Shown here piece after piece: positions 42,610 to 51,313 of a stretch of 64,000 nt of DNA. The DNA comes from Pseudomonas sp. R4-35-07 (GTDB taxonomy: Bacteria > Pseudomonadota > Gammaproteobacteria > Pseudomonadales > Pseudomonadaceae). Below the pieces are notes generated by a model, which worked only from the letters and a program-made list of their open reading frames with translations, searched no databases and was not told where the DNA came from. The first letter of the stretch is position 1. Every line of letters begins with the position of its first letter. The stretch spans positions 5,084,001-5,148,000 of the forward strand of contig NZ_CP027732.1 of the NCBI RefSeq assembly GCF_003852235.1, read 5' to 3'. Made by a program: the position numbers and the translations under genes.

Positions 42610-44043
42610 ATGCCCAGCGAACCCACAAGTTCTTCCGTCGACTTAGAAAAAGTCGGCACCGATTACTTTCAACAACGCGAACTCAAAAAAGGCGCCGCCG
42701 GCTGGGTGCTGCTGGTCGGCCTCGGTGTCGCCTACGTCATCTCCGGCGACTACGCCGGCTGGAACTTTGGCCTGGCCCAGGGCGGTTGGGGCGGCATGTT
42801 TCTCGCCACACTGCTGATGGCCACCATGTACCTGTGCATGTGCTTTTCACTGGCCGAACTGTCTTCCATGATTCCCACCGCAGGCGGCGGCTACGGCTTT
42901 GCCCGCAGCGCGTTTGGCCCTTGGGGCGGGTTTCTCACGGGCACGGCGATCCTGATCGAATACGCCATCGCGCCCGCCGCCATCGCGGTGTTTATCGGCG
43001 CGTATTGCGAGTCGCTGTTCGGCATTGGCGGCTGGATGATCTACCTGGCGTTCTACATCATCTTTATCGGCATCCACATTTTTGGGGTGGGTGAAGCGCT
43101 GAAGCTGATGTTCGTGATCACCGCCATCGCGGCCATCGCCCTGGGCGTGTTTCTGGTAGCGATGGTGCCGCACTTCAATGTCGCCAACCTGCTGGATATC
43201 CCGGTGACCGAAGCCAAGGGTGCCAGCCCTTTCCTGCCGTTCGGCTACGTCGGCGTGTGGGCGGCAATCCCCTATGCGATCTGGTTTTTCCTCGCGGTAG
43301 AAGGCGTGCCCCTGGCCGCTGAAGAAACCAAGAACCCCAAACGCGACCTGCCACGCGGCTTGATCGGCGCGATTGTGGTGCTGACCAGTTTTGCCCTGTT
43401 GATCCTGGTGATCGCACCGGGCGGCGCGGGCACTTACGCCTTGATCAAATCCGGCAACCCACTGGTGGAAGCGTTGGCATTGTCCTACGGCGGTTCGACC
43501 TGGATGGGCAGCTTCGTCAACCTGGTGGGCCTGGCCGGCTTGATCGCCAGCTTTTTTTCGATCATCTACGCCTATTCGCGGCAGATCTTTGCCCTGTCCC
43601 GCGCTGGCTACCTGCCGCGCAAGCTGTCCGAGACCAACAAGAGCAAGGCGCCGGTGTTGGCGCTGGTGATCCCCGGCATTATCGGTTTTGGCCTGTCGTT
43701 GACCGGCCAGGGCGACCTGCTGATTCTGGTGGCCGTGTTCGGCGCCACCCTCTCCTATGTGCTGATGATGGCCGCCCACATCACCCTGCGCATCCGTCGC
43801 CCCAAAATGGATCGCCCCTACCGCACGCCGGGCGGCATCTTCACCTCGGGCGTGGCGTTGGTACTGGCCTGCGTGGCCGTGGTGGCGGGCTTTCTGGTGG
43901 ATCCGCGCGTGGTCATTGGCGCCGCGATCATCTATGGAGTATTAATTGCTTACTTTGCTTTCTACAGCCGGCATCACTTGGTAGCGGGCACGCCGGAAGA
44001 AGAATTCGCGGCGATCCAGGCCGCAGAGGCCGCCTTGCACTAA
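42610..44043 (+). CDS. eat: Ethanolamine permease (APC family)
   Basis: The 477-residue APC transporter has about 12 helices, beginning LKKGAAGWVLLVGLGVAYVISG and continuing AEETKNPKRDLPRG. The similarity and position (between the aldehyde dehydrogenase and eutB) fit the pseudomonad ethanolamine:H+ symporter. GGAAGG lies about 10 bases before the ATG. No sigma-54 box is seen just upstream, so it may depend on the promoter at 40803 or on an unrecognised one. Confidence 0.92.
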   Translation: MPSEPTSSSVDLEKVGTDYFQQRELKKGAAGWVLLVGLGVAYVISGDYAGWNFGLAQGGWGGMFLATLLMATMYLCMCFSLAELSSMIPTAGGGYGFARSAFGPWGGFLTGTAILIEYAIAPAAIAVFIGAYCESLFGIGGWMIYLAFYIIFIGIHIFGVGEALKLMFVITAIAAIALGVFLVAMVPHFNVANLLDIPVTEAKGASPFLPFGYVGVWAAIPYAIWFFLAVEGVPLAAEETKNPKRDLPRGLIGAIVVLTSFALLILVIAPGGAGTYALIKSGNPLVEALALSYGGSTWMGSFVNLVGLAGLIASFFSIIYAYSRQIFALSRAGYLPRKLSETNKSKAPVLALVIPGIIGFGLSLTGQGDLLILVAVFGATLSYVLMMAAHITLRIRRPKMDRPYRTPGGIFTSGVALVLACVAVVAGFLVDPRVVIGAAIIYGVLIAYFAFYSRHHLVAGTPEEEFAAIQAAEAALH

Positions 44044-44057
44044 CTGCCGTAAACCTC

Positions 44058-44080
44058 GACGCGGGCGCCTTGCCCGCGTC
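44058..44080. other. Hairpin between permease and eutB
   Basis: GACGCGGGC (44058-44066) pairs with GCCCGCGTC (44072-44080) around GCCTT, in the 53-bp gap. No T-run follows. It may be an RNA processing or stability element that sets different levels for transporter and enzyme. Confidence 0.55.
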
Positions 44081-44096
44081 GTCAAGGAGACACTGT

Positions 44097-45491
44097 ATGG
44101 CAAGCTTTTCCCACGCGGTGGGTGCACAGACCTACCGCTTCGACAGCCTCAAGGACCTGATGGCCAAGGCCAGCCCGGCGCGTTCCGGCGACTTCCTGGC
44201 GGGCGTGGCGGCGCACAATGATGGCGAACGGGTCGCGGCCCAAATGGCGCTGGCGAACACCCCGCTCAAGCACTTCCTGGAAGAAGTGTTGATCCCCTAC
44301 GAAAACGACGAAGTCACCCGGCTGATCATCGACACCCACGACAAACTGGCCTTCGCCACGGTCAGCCACCTGACCATCGGCGGCCTGCGCGACTGGCTGC
44401 TCAGCGACGCGGCCGATGAACAATCCCTACGCGCACTGGCGCCGGGGCTGACACCGGAAATGGCCGCCGCCGTGTCCAAGATCATGCGCGTGCAGGACCT
44501 GGTACTGGTGGCACAGAAGATCCGCGTGGTCACCCAATTTCGCGGCACCATGGGCCTGCGCGGGCGCCTGTCCACACGCCTGCAACCCAACCATCCCACC
44601 GACGAACCGGCCGGCATCGCCGCCAGCATTCTCGACGGCCTGCTCTACGGCAACGGCGACGCGATGATCGGCATCAACCCGGCCACCGACAGCATCGCCT
44701 CGATCTGCGCCATGTTGGAGATGCTCGACGCAATCATCCAGCGCTACGACATCCCCACCCAGGCATGCGTGCTGACCCACGTCACCACCTCCATCGAAGC
44801 GATCAACCGTGGCGTGCCGCTGGACCTGGTGTTCCAGTCGATCGCCGGCACCGAAGCGGCCAACGCCAGCTTCGGCATCAGCTTGAGCCTGCTGCAGGAA
44901 GGCTATGACGCGGGCTTGAGCCTCAACCGCGGCACCCTGGGGCAGAACCTGATGTATTTCGAAACCGGCCAGGGAAGTGCCTTGTCGGCCAACGCGCACT
45001 TCGGCGTCGACCAGCAAACCTGTGAAACCCGCGCCTATGCCGTGGCCCGGCACTTCAAACCGTTTCTGGTGAACACCGTGGTCGGCTTTATCGGCCCCGA
45101 ATACCTGTACAACGGCAAACAGATCATCCGCGCCGGGCTCGAAGACCACTTCTGCGGCAAGCTGCTCGGCGTGCCGATGGGTTGCGACATCTGCTACACC
45201 AACCACGCCGAAGCCGACCAGGACGACATGGACACCCTGCTGACCCTGCTCGGCGTGGCCGGGATCAATTTCATCATGGGCATCCCCGGCTCCGACGACA
45301 TCATGCTCAATTACCAGACCACCTCGTTCCACGATGCGCTGTACGCCCGCCAGACCCTGGGGTTGAAACCGGCGCCGGAGTTCGAGCAATGGGTGGCGAA
45401 AATGGGCATCTTTACGCAAGCCGACGGCAAGGTACGCTTCGGTAACAGCCTGCCACCGGCGTTCCGCCACGCGTTGGCGCAACTGGGATGA
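44097..45491 (+). CDS. eutB: Ethanolamine ammonia-lyase large subunit EutB
   Basis: This is the catalytic subunit of the adenosylcobalamin-dependent lyase that splits ethanolamine into acetaldehyde and ammonia. The 464-residue TIM-barrel protein contains [29 protein letters not shown] and [25 protein letters not shown] lies 8-12 bases before the ATG at 44097. The stop overlaps the eutC region. No microcompartment shell genes are present, as usual in pseudomonads. Confidence 0.96.
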   Translation: MASFSHAVGAQTYRFDSLKDLMAKASPARSGDFLAGVAAHNDGERVAAQMALANTPLKHFLEEVLIPYENDEVTRLIIDTHDKLAFATVSHLTIGGLRDWLLSDAADEQSLRALAPGLTPEMAAAVSKIMRVQDLVLVAQKIRVVTQFRGTMGLRGRLSTRLQPNHPTDEPAGIAASILDGLLYGNGDAMIGINPATDSIASICAMLEMLDAIIQRYDIPTQACVLTHVTTSIEAINRGVPLDLVFQSIAGTEAANASFGISLSLLQEGYDAGLSLNRGTLGQNLMYFETGQGSALSANAHFGVDQQTCETRAYAVARHFKPFLVNTVVGFIGPEYLYNGKQIIRAGLEDHFCGKLLGVPMGCDICYTNHAEADQDDMDTLLTLLGVAGINFIMGIPGSDDIMLNYQTTSFHDALYARQTLGLKPAPEFEQWVAKMGIFTQADGKVRFGNSLPPAFRHALAQLG

Positions 45492-45502
45492 AGGAGCCGC
45501 CT

Positions 45503-46321
45503 GTGCAACTCGACCTGCCTGACAATCCATGGCTGCAATTGCGCCGCCTGACCCCGGCGCGCATTGCCCTGGGCCGCACCGGCACCAGCATTCCCACCAA
45601 CGCGCAGCTGGATTTCCAGTTAGCCCACGCCCAGGCGCGGGATGCGGTGCATCTGCCCTTCGACCATGAAGCGCTGAGCCGCCAATTCGCCGAACGCGGC
45701 CGCGACAGCCTGTTGCTGCACAGCGCCGCCACCGACCGGCATATCTACCTGCAACGGCCGGATCTGGGACGCCGCCTCAGCGATGAATCGGCGCAGACCT
45801 TGCGCGATTACGCGTCGGCGCATCCCGATGGCGTGGACCTGGCGATCGTGGTCGCCGATGGGCTGTCGGCGCTGGCCGTGCATAAACACACCGCGCCTTT
45901 TCTTACACGCCTGGAAGAACAGACCCACGCCGAAGGTTGGTCCCTGTCACCGGTGATCCTGGTGGAACAGGGCCGCGTCGCCGTGGCCGATGAGATCGGG
46001 CAGCTACTCGGCGCCAAAATGACGGTGATCCTGATCGGCGAACGGCCGGGGCTGAGTTCGCCGGACAGCCTGGGCCTGTATTTCACCTACAACCCCAAGG
46101 TCGGCCTCACCGACGCCTATCGCAACTGCATCTCCAATGTGCGCCTGGAAGGCCTGAGTTACGGCATGGCGGCCCATCGCCTGCTGTACCTGATGCGCGA
46201 GGCCTGTCGCCGGCAACTGTCCGGGGTCCATCTCAAGGATGAAGCGCAACTGCAGACGATCGAATCAGATGACCCGGACCTGATGAAAGGCAATTTCCTG
46301 CTCAGCCCACCTGTGGATTGA
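45503..46321 (+). CDS. eutC: Ethanolamine ammonia-lyase small subunit EutC
   Basis: EutC binds the cobalamin with EutB. The product (about 272 residues) has [53 protein letters not shown] and a C-terminal SGVHLKDE. Two starts are possible: GTG at 45503 with AAGGAG 6 bases upstream, chosen here, or ATG at 45488, which would overlap the eutB stop by 4 bases (ATGA). Confidence 0.94.
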   Translation: MQLDLPDNPWLQLRRLTPARIALGRTGTSIPTNAQLDFQLAHAQARDAVHLPFDHEALSRQFAERGRDSLLLHSAATDRHIYLQRPDLGRRLSDESAQTLRDYASAHPDGVDLAIVVADGLSALAVHKHTAPFLTRLEEQTHAEGWSLSPVILVEQGRVAVADEIGQLLGAKMTVILIGERPGLSSPDSLGLYFTYNPKVGLTDAYRNCISNVRLEGLSYGMAAHRLLYLMREACRRQLSGVHLKDEAQLQTIESDDPDLMKGNFLLSPPVD

Positions 46322-46412
46322 TCGCGACACGATTGCGCTTTTTCGCGGCATTAGGCAGCATCGAGCCACCACCGCGCGCGTGGTCATACCCATTTGGATG
46401 TTGAGGCCTGGC

Positions 46413-46871
46413 ATGCGGATTACTCAAGCGACCCTGGAACACCTGGACCTGCTGACCCCGTTGTTCGTCAAATACCGCGAATTCTATGGTGCCCTGCCGT
46501 TCCCGGACTCGTCGCGGGCCTTTCTGGAAAAGCGCCTGCGCCGTAAAGAATCGGTGATCTACCTGGCGCTCGCCGATGATGATGACAAACGACTGCTGGG
46601 GTTCTGCCAGCTGTATCCGAGCTTTTCCTCGCTGTCGTTAAAACGCGTGTGGATCCTCAACGACATCTACGTGGCCGAAGACGCGCGTCGACAATTGGTC
46701 GCCGACAACCTGATGCGCACGGCGAAGAAGATGGCCAAGGAAACCCACGCGGTGCGGTTGCGGGTGTCGACCAGCAGCGACAATGACGTGGCGCAGAAGA
46801 CCTATGAGTCGATAGGGTTTCGCGAAGACACCGAGTTCAAAAACTACGTGCTGTCGATCAACGAAGAATAG
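46413..46871 (+). CDS. GNAT family N-acetyltransferase
   Basis: The 152-residue acetyltransferase has ITQATLEHLDLLTPLFVKYREFYG at the N-terminus, WILNDIYVAEDARRQLVADNLM (acetyl-CoA loop region) and VSTSSDNDVAQKTYESIGF. The substrate is unknown. The ATG at 46413 follows GAGG by 6 bases. It lies 91 bp after eutC and is probably independent of ethanolamine use. Confidence 0.9.
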   Translation: MRITQATLEHLDLLTPLFVKYREFYGALPFPDSSRAFLEKRLRRKESVIYLALADDDDKRLLGFCQLYPSFSSLSLKRVWILNDIYVAEDARRQLVADNLMRTAKKMAKETHAVRLRVSTSSDNDVAQKTYESIGFREDTEFKNYVLSINEE

Positions 46872-46893
46872 CCCGCAAATACCACAGATCCCT

Positions 46894-46982
46894 TGTGGGA
46901 GGGGGCTTGCTCCCGATAGCGGTGGGTCAGCCAATATCCATATCACTGACCCACCGCAATCGGGAGCAAGCCCCCTCCCACA
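46894..46982. repeat. REPIN 7, after the GNAT gene
   Basis: GTGGGAGGGGGCTTGCTCCC starts at 46895 and the inverted arm ends at 46981. Its variable centre has TGGGTCAG and CTGACCCA, extending the stem inward. Confidence 0.9.
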
Positions 46983-47063
46983 TTTTTAAACCGGGTCCCA
47001 CTGCTTCACACTTTCACGACACTCCCCGCTACAAAAGCCACACGCTTTTCACCATTCAATCCG

Positions 47064-47069
47064 TATAAT
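47064..47069 (+). promoter_or_regulatory. Minus-10 box upstream of the DedA gene
   Basis: A perfect TATAAT lies 105 bases before the DedA ATG, in an AT-richer stretch. The minus-35 region is poor. The implied leader of about 95 bases has no recognised riboswitch. Confidence 0.4.
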
Positions 47070-47174
47070 GCCGACCTTTCAGGGTTGTAAGAATCTCGAC
47101 ATACACGTGTAGCCTTATTTCCCGTCGTCCCCGCACTGGCCTGCTGAGCCGGGCCATTCACACAGGTGCCATCC

Positions 47175-47831
47175 ATGGATTTCAACCCGCTTGACCTTAT
47201 CCTGCATCTCGACGTTTACCTCGACATGCTGGTAACCAACTACGGTCCGTGGATCTACGCCATTCTGTTCCTGGTGATTTTTTGCGAGACCGGCCTGGTG
47301 GTCATGCCGTTCCTGCCGGGTGATTCGTTGCTGTTCATTGCCGGCGCCGTCGCCGCAGGTGGCGGCATGGACCCGGTGCTGCTGGCCGGCCTGCTGATGC
47401 TGGCAGCCATCCTCGGCGACAGCACCAACTATGTAATAGGACGAACCGTGGGCGAGCGCTTGTTCAGCAACCCGAACTCGAAAATCTTCCGCCGTGACTA
47501 CCTGCAGAAAACCCACGACTTTTACGACAAGCACGGCGGCAAGACCGTGACCCTGGCGCGCTTCCTGCCGATCCTGCGCACCTTCGCGCCGTTCGTCGCC
47601 GGCATTGCCAGGATGCCCTACCCGCGCTTCTTCGGTTTCAGCGTGCTGGGCACCATTCTCTGGGTCGGTGGCCTGGTGACCCTGGGTTACTTCTTCGGCA
47701 ACGTGCCGTTTATCAAGAAGAACCTGTCGTTGCTGGTAGTGTTCATCATCCTGCTGTCCCTGGTGCCGATGATCATCGGCGTGGTGCGCAGCCGCTTTGG
47801 TCGCACCTCCTCCGAAGCCAATCCGCACTGA
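47175..47831 (+). CDS. DedA family inner-membrane protein
   Basis: The 218-residue protein has about five to six helices and the DedA signatures FCETGLVVMPFLPGDSLLF, GDSTNYVIGRTVG and RFLPILRTFAPFVAGIARM. DedA proteins act in carrier-lipid flipping and proton-dependent membrane homeostasis. This is the second DedA unit in the window, besides the DedA-PAP2 fusion at 29.9 kb. The ATG at 47175 follows AGGTG. The MtfA-like gene follows after 6 bp. Confidence 0.93.
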   Translation: MDFNPLDLILHLDVYLDMLVTNYGPWIYAILFLVIFCETGLVVMPFLPGDSLLFIAGAVAAGGGMDPVLLAGLLMLAAILGDSTNYVIGRTVGERLFSNPNSKIFRRDYLQKTHDFYDKHGGKTVTLARFLPILRTFAPFVAGIARMPYPRFFGFSVLGTILWVGGLVTLGYFFGNVPFIKKNLSLLVVFIILLSLVPMIIGVVRSRFGRTSSEANPH

Positions 47832-47837
47832 TCGCCC

Positions 47838-48653
47838 ATGTGGTCCCTCAGCGCCTGGCGTCGCCGGCGCCTGCTGGCCAAGCACCCGATTGCCGATGAC
47901 ACCTGGCAACGGGTGCGTCACCACCTGACCTTCCTCGACGGCATCACCGCCGAGCAAGACCAGTGGCTGCGCGAAGCCTGTGTGCTGTTCCTCGCCGAAA
48001 AACACCTCACCGCCCTGCCCGGCGTCGAACTGCATCAGGAACAGCGCTTGCTGCTCGCGGCCCAGGCGCAACTGCCGCTGATGAACCTGGGTGACCTCGA
48101 CTGGTATCAGGGCTTCCATGAAATCGTGCTGTACCCTGACGACTTTCTCAGCCCGCAACGCCATCGCGATGCCAGCGGCGTGGAACATGAGTGGGACGGC
48201 GAGCACAGCGGCGAAGCCTGGCAACAAGGCCCGGTGATCCTCGCCTGGCCCGGCGTACTGGCCAGCGGCCAATGGGCAGGCTACAACCTGGTCATCCATG
48301 AGCTGGCGCACAAACTGGACATGCTCAACGGCGACGCCAACGGCCTGCCCCCGCTGCACAACGACATGCGCGTGCAGGAATGGGCCAGCGTGATGCAAAG
48401 CGCCTTCGACGACCTCAATCGCCAACTCGACGCCAACCCGGACGCTGACACCGAGATCGATCCGTACGCAGCGGAAAACCCGGCGGAATTTTTTGCCGTC
48501 ACCAGCGAGTATTTTTTCAGCGCCCCGGATTTACTGGTCAGCCATTACCCACAGGTGTACGCCCAACTCAGCCGCTTTTACCGCCAGGACCCGCTGGCCC
48601 GCCTGACCCAACTGCAAGCCCACGACCCGCGCTACCAGCCACAGGGCGAATGA
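47838..48653 (+). CDS. M90 metallopeptidase (MtfA-like)
   Basis: The 271-residue protein carries the zinc motif HELAHKLDMLNG near residue 155 and the downstream ENPAEFFAVTSEYFF with the third ligand region. It matches MtfA (YeeI), which in E. coli interacts with the repressor Mlc and has aminopeptidase activity. It is cytosolic, with no signal peptide. It lies 6 bp after dedA, probably one operon. Confidence 0.9.
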   Translation: MWSLSAWRRRRLLAKHPIADDTWQRVRHHLTFLDGITAEQDQWLREACVLFLAEKHLTALPGVELHQEQRLLLAAQAQLPLMNLGDLDWYQGFHEIVLYPDDFLSPQRHRDASGVEHEWDGEHSGEAWQQGPVILAWPGVLASGQWAGYNLVIHELAHKLDMLNGDANGLPPLHNDMRVQEWASVMQSAFDDLNRQLDANPDADTEIDPYAAENPAEFFAVTSEYFFSAPDLLVSHYPQVYAQLSRFYRQDPLARLTQLQAHDPRYQPQGE

Positions 48654-48695
48654 CCGTACGACGCTTGGCGCATGGCATCGGCGTCAGAATATGCC

Positions 48696-48701
48696 TATAA
48701 T
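48696..48701 (+). promoter_or_regulatory. Minus-10 box upstream of ppa
   Basis: A perfect TATAAT is placed 61 bases before the ppa ATG. No clear minus-35 hexamer is seen. Confidence 0.5.
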
Positions 48702-48761
48702 CGCCGCCACTTTTAGGCCAATCCGGCCATGTCATATGGCCAACTACGGGGGCAACGCCCA

Positions 48762-49289
48762 ATGAGCTACAGCAAGATTCCGGCTGGCAAAGACCTGCCG
48801 AACGACATCTATGTCGCCATCGAAATTCCGGCCAACCACGCGCCGATCAAATACGAAATCGACAAAGACAGCGACTGCCTGTTCGTTGACCGTTTCATGG
48901 CCACCCCGATGTTCTACCCGGCCAACTACGGTTTCATCCCCAACACCCTGGCTGACGACGGTGACCCCCTCGACGTGCTGGTCGTGACCCCTTACCCGGT
49001 CACCCCAGGCTCGGTCATCCGCGCACGCCCGGTCGGCATCCTGAACATGACCGACGACGGCGGCGGCGATGCCAAAGTTATCGCAGTGCCACACGACAAG
49101 CTGTCCCAGCTGTACGTCGACGTGAAGGAATACACCGACCTGCCGCCACTGCTGCTGGAACAGATCAAGCACTTCTTCGAGAACTACAAAGACCTCGAAA
49201 AAGGCAAATGGGTGAAGATCGACGGTTGGGGCAACGCAGACGCTGCCCGCGCCGAGATCATGAAGTCGGTAGCCGCCTACAAAGGCTGA
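48762..49289 (+). CDS. ppa: Inorganic pyrophosphatase Ppa
   Basis: This soluble family I enzyme hydrolyses pyrophosphate and drives biosynthesis forward. The 175-residue protein has the metal motif [10 protein letters not shown] near residue 65 and the family N-terminus [19 protein letters not shown]. The start at 48762 matches the family; an ATG 11 codons upstream is not conserved. A rho-independent terminator follows. Confidence 0.97.
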   Translation: MSYSKIPAGKDLPNDIYVAIEIPANHAPIKYEIDKDSDCLFVDRFMATPMFYPANYGFIPNTLADDGDPLDVLVVTPYPVTPGSVIRARPVGILNMTDDGGGDAKVIAVPHDKLSQLYVDVKEYTDLPPLLLEQIKHFFENYKDLEKGKWVKIDGWGNADAARAEIMKSVAAYKG

Positions 49290-49316
49290 TACTTGCGCCT
49301 CATTGCCACGGCAATT

Positions 49317-49345
49317 AAAAAGCCCCGATTATTCGGGGCTTTTTT
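49317..49345 (+). terminator. Rho-independent terminator after ppa
   Basis: AAAAAGCCCCGA-ttat-TCGGGGCTTTTTT forms an 8-bp GC stem, extended by A-T pairs, with a T-run on both strands. It can stop transcription in either direction. Confidence 0.92.
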
Positions 49346-49498
49346 ATGAACATTAAACGCCGAGTTCAACTCTTAACTTTCGGTGTTTAACTAACACTAA
49401 TAAATGAAGAATCAAGCTACAACTAAGGAAAAACCTACACACGCAACTCAACGCATAGTTTATTTGAATAGTTTTCCTGGCCGGTAAACTCTGCGTTT

Positions 49499-50269
49499 AT
49501 GAATACATCAGGTGATCGTTTAAAAGCGCTATTACGGGAAGTTCATCTTTCCGCCTCCGACTTCGCCAAGAATCGCGGCGTCACGCCTCAGCACGTGAAC
49601 AACTGGTTCAAACGCGGCGTCCCCATGGGCCGACTCAACGAGTTCGCAGAACTGCTGTGCGTTTCCAGTCGCTGGTTAAGCGATGGCCGCGGCCCCAAAC
49701 ACCCACCGGTCAACTACCTGTTGGACGGCCCCACCGCAAGGATTGCACCGACCCGCGAAGACATCGGCAAATACCTCACAGGCCCTGCCTGCCGCCCGGA
49801 TAATACCGACGTGGAGATCCCCCTCCACCCCACATTCACCTCAACCGAACGCATCCGCGTCACCCAGCACACCCTCGAAACCCTCAACGTAAATCCCGAC
49901 CGCGCGGTAGGCGCCTACATGGTCGACAACAGCATGATCGACATCATCCAACAAGGCGCCACCCTCGCCATCGATAAAGGCCGCACTCAAATCATCGACG
50001 GCGAAATCTACGCCGTCGAACACGACGGCATGCTGCGCATCAAATACCTCTACAACCGACCTGGCGGTGGCCTGCGCATGCGCAGCCACAACGCCAGCGA
50101 ACACCCGGACGAATACCTCACCTACGACGAACGCTTCGAGCAGAACTTCCAGATAGTCGGCTGGGTATTCTGGTGGTCCACCCTCAACAACCGCCGCCCA
50201 CCAGTACCGCTGGACGAACACCTGCTGGGCTGGGAAGGCTCTGAATCGGAACCGGAGGTGGGCAACTGA
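49499..50269 (+). CDS. S24-type phage-like repressor (PrtR/CI class)
   Basis: The 256-residue protein has an N-terminal HTH (about 5-60, SASDFAKNRGVTPQHVNNWFKRG) and a C-terminal S24 domain with Ser145 in VDNSMIDII and Lys182 in MLRIKYLY, the catalytic dyad of LexA/CI self-cleavage. No Ala-Gly cleavage pair is visible in the linker. No prophage or tailocin genes lie beside it. No Shine-Dalgarno site precedes the ATG. The 209-bp leader holds an AT-rich stretch with GTGTT-taact-AACAC (49383-49397), a possible operator. Regulated genes are unknown. Confidence 0.88.
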   Translation: MNTSGDRLKALLREVHLSASDFAKNRGVTPQHVNNWFKRGVPMGRLNEFAELLCVSSRWLSDGRGPKHPPVNYLLDGPTARIAPTREDIGKYLTGPACRPDNTDVEIPLHPTFTSTERIRVTQHTLETLNVNPDRAVGAYMVDNSMIDIIQQGATLAIDKGRTQIIDGEIYAVEHDGMLRIKYLYNRPGGGLRMRSHNASEHPDEYLTYDERFEQNFQIVGWVFWWSTLNNRRPPVPLDEHLLGWEGSESEPEVGN

Positions 50270-50284
50270 GGTGAATGTGGGTAT

Positions 50285-50471
50285 CATGCGCCGCACATTT
50301 GGCAGGGGGTGGTTTCAGGCTATTGCCCTGCCAGGCGATGCGGAGGAGTTCCCGCGGATGCCCCTACTATTCAGCCCGACGCAACGTGGGCTGAGCGATT
50401 TGAAGGCTGGTGAGGTTTGTCAAAAACAAGCTGAAACAGTCCCCGAGAAGCCGGCCACAAGCCGGCTTTTT
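50285..50471 (+). ncRNA. Candidate structured RNA after the S24 repressor
   Basis: This 187-bp stretch has three stem-loops: TGGCAGGG (50300-50307) with CCCTGCCA (50326-50333), GCGG (50340-50343) with CCGC (50352-50355), and TCAGCCC-g-ACG-caa-CGT-GGGCTGA (50371-50394). It ends in a terminator. The reading frame through it is Arg/Pro-mixed and not protein-like. It could be a small RNA (phage repressors often have antisense RNAs of the C4 kind nearby) or the structured 3' UTR of the repressor mRNA. Function and family are not established. Confidence 0.45.
50448..50471 (+). terminator. Rho-independent terminator
   Basis: AAGCCGGC (50448-50455), CACAA loop, GCCGGCTT (50461-50468) and TTT form a clear terminator for the upstream transcript, either the S24 repressor or the candidate RNA. 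Confidence 0.85.
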
Positions 50472-50490
50472 AATGCCCGTCTATCTCAGA

Positions 50491-50520
50491 TCAATTGTCC
50501 AACAGCTGCTAGACAATTGA
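50491..50520. other. 30-bp palindrome with internal CAGCTG
   Basis: TCAATTGTC (50491-50499) and GACAATTGA (50512-50520) are perfect inverted arms, and the centre contains the palindrome CAGCTG exactly on the same axis. There is no T-run. It lies between the terminator and the 3' end of the DUF3077-like gene. It could be an operator, a recombination site or the end of an element. Confidence 0.6.
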
Positions 50521-50562
50521 ATGGTCAAAAGAGGCCGCTTAGCGACTTGCTGGCCTTGCACG

Positions 50563-50799
50563 TCATGAGGCCTGCAAACATTCCACAGCCCGATCGGCCA
50601 CCATCTTGGCCATCTCCACCAAATGCATCACCGCCCTCTGCGGCGCAGCCACTGGTTCGCCGAGCACCTGCGACGTAGCCACCGCACAATGCAACAGCTC
50701 AGCCACCTGAGCCCAGGCATCCTCGAAACTCAGTTCTTCGCTGACCGTAAACGGACTGGTCACAGCTGATGACGGCGAATCCGAACAAACGTTATCCAT
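50563..50799 (-). CDS. Small DUF3077-like protein
   Basis: The 78-residue acidic, soluble protein has two helices: SFEDAWAQVAELLHCAVATS near residues 24-43 and AVMHLVEMAKMVADRAVECL near 55-75. This pattern resembles the small DUF3077/DUF6124-type proteins that pseudomonads carry in many copies, often near phage-like genes; the match is by eye. GGAG lies 7 bases before the ATG at 50799. Function is unknown. The upstream region is full of inverted repeats. Confidence 0.6.
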   Translation of the reverse strand: MDNVCSDSPSSAVTSPFTVSEELSFEDAWAQVAELLHCAVATSQVLGEPVAAPQRAVMHLVEMAKMVADRAVECLQAS

Positions 50800-51313
50800 A
50801 GCAAAACTCCAATCGATAAGTTGGAGCTGCCATTTCCCGCGACTAAACAAAAGGCGGCAGCTGTACGCAGGTTAGTCGACCGGTCGATTGGGAACCCGGC
50901 GCACCCGGAGGTGCCCTGCGCACAGCCACCATAAGATGCAGGCGAAGAGGTGCCTGACTCATGAGTTGCTTATGCGCCAATCGAATCCGAGCGACTAAAC
51001 CCGATCACTGAATGTGCAGTGACAATCCGCAGCCTAGTCACCCATTTCCGCTGGCGCAATGCGGTTGGGATTCTCTCGGAAACGTCCTGCGAATGAAAGG
51101 GATAGGACCTGCTGGCCCTTCAAAGTCAAATCCCCCATCGCTCTTCGCATTGATTTATGCAACAGGTGCTGCACAAGCCAGAAAAAACCATCGTCCTTTT
51201 TAAGTTGACAGTAAGACTCCTCCCACCCGATTTATCCGTCACGATCCACCCATTAATCTGTGCCCATGTTGAACACAACGCCCAACCAACCTAAACAAAA
51301 AAAGGATTCAACC
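50800..51313. other. Gene-free 514-bp gap with repeated GCGACTAAAC boxes
   Basis: No gene is seen. GCGACTAAAC occurs at 50839-50848 and again at 50991-51000, and its inverse GTTAGTCG lies between at 50871-50878. CGATTGG near 50885 is mirrored by CCAATCG near 50978-50984. TCACTG-aatgtg-CAGTGA (51005-51022) is a further perfect inverted repeat. The stretch upstream of the DUF3077-like gene is therefore a strongly folded region of about 185 bp. The rest (51023-51200) shows nothing clear. Confidence 0.55.
51205..51234 (+). promoter_or_regulatory. Possible promoter of the YcaC-like gene
   Basis: A perfect minus-35 TTGACA (51205-51210) is followed after 18 bases by GATTTA (51229-51234), about 80 bases before the start codon. 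Confidence 0.4.

Noticed and set aside
49321..49498. Prophage attachment site after ppa
   Set aside because: I looked for a direct repeat pairing this region with the right edge near 53.3 kb and found none. There is also no integrase or tRNA gene.
50271..50678. 135-codon GTG-initiated frame after the S24 repressor
   Set aside because: It runs through three stem-loops and a terminator and then antisense into the DUF3077-like gene. The start has no ribosome site. I treat the stretch as RNA or UTR, though a short peptide cannot be fully excluded.
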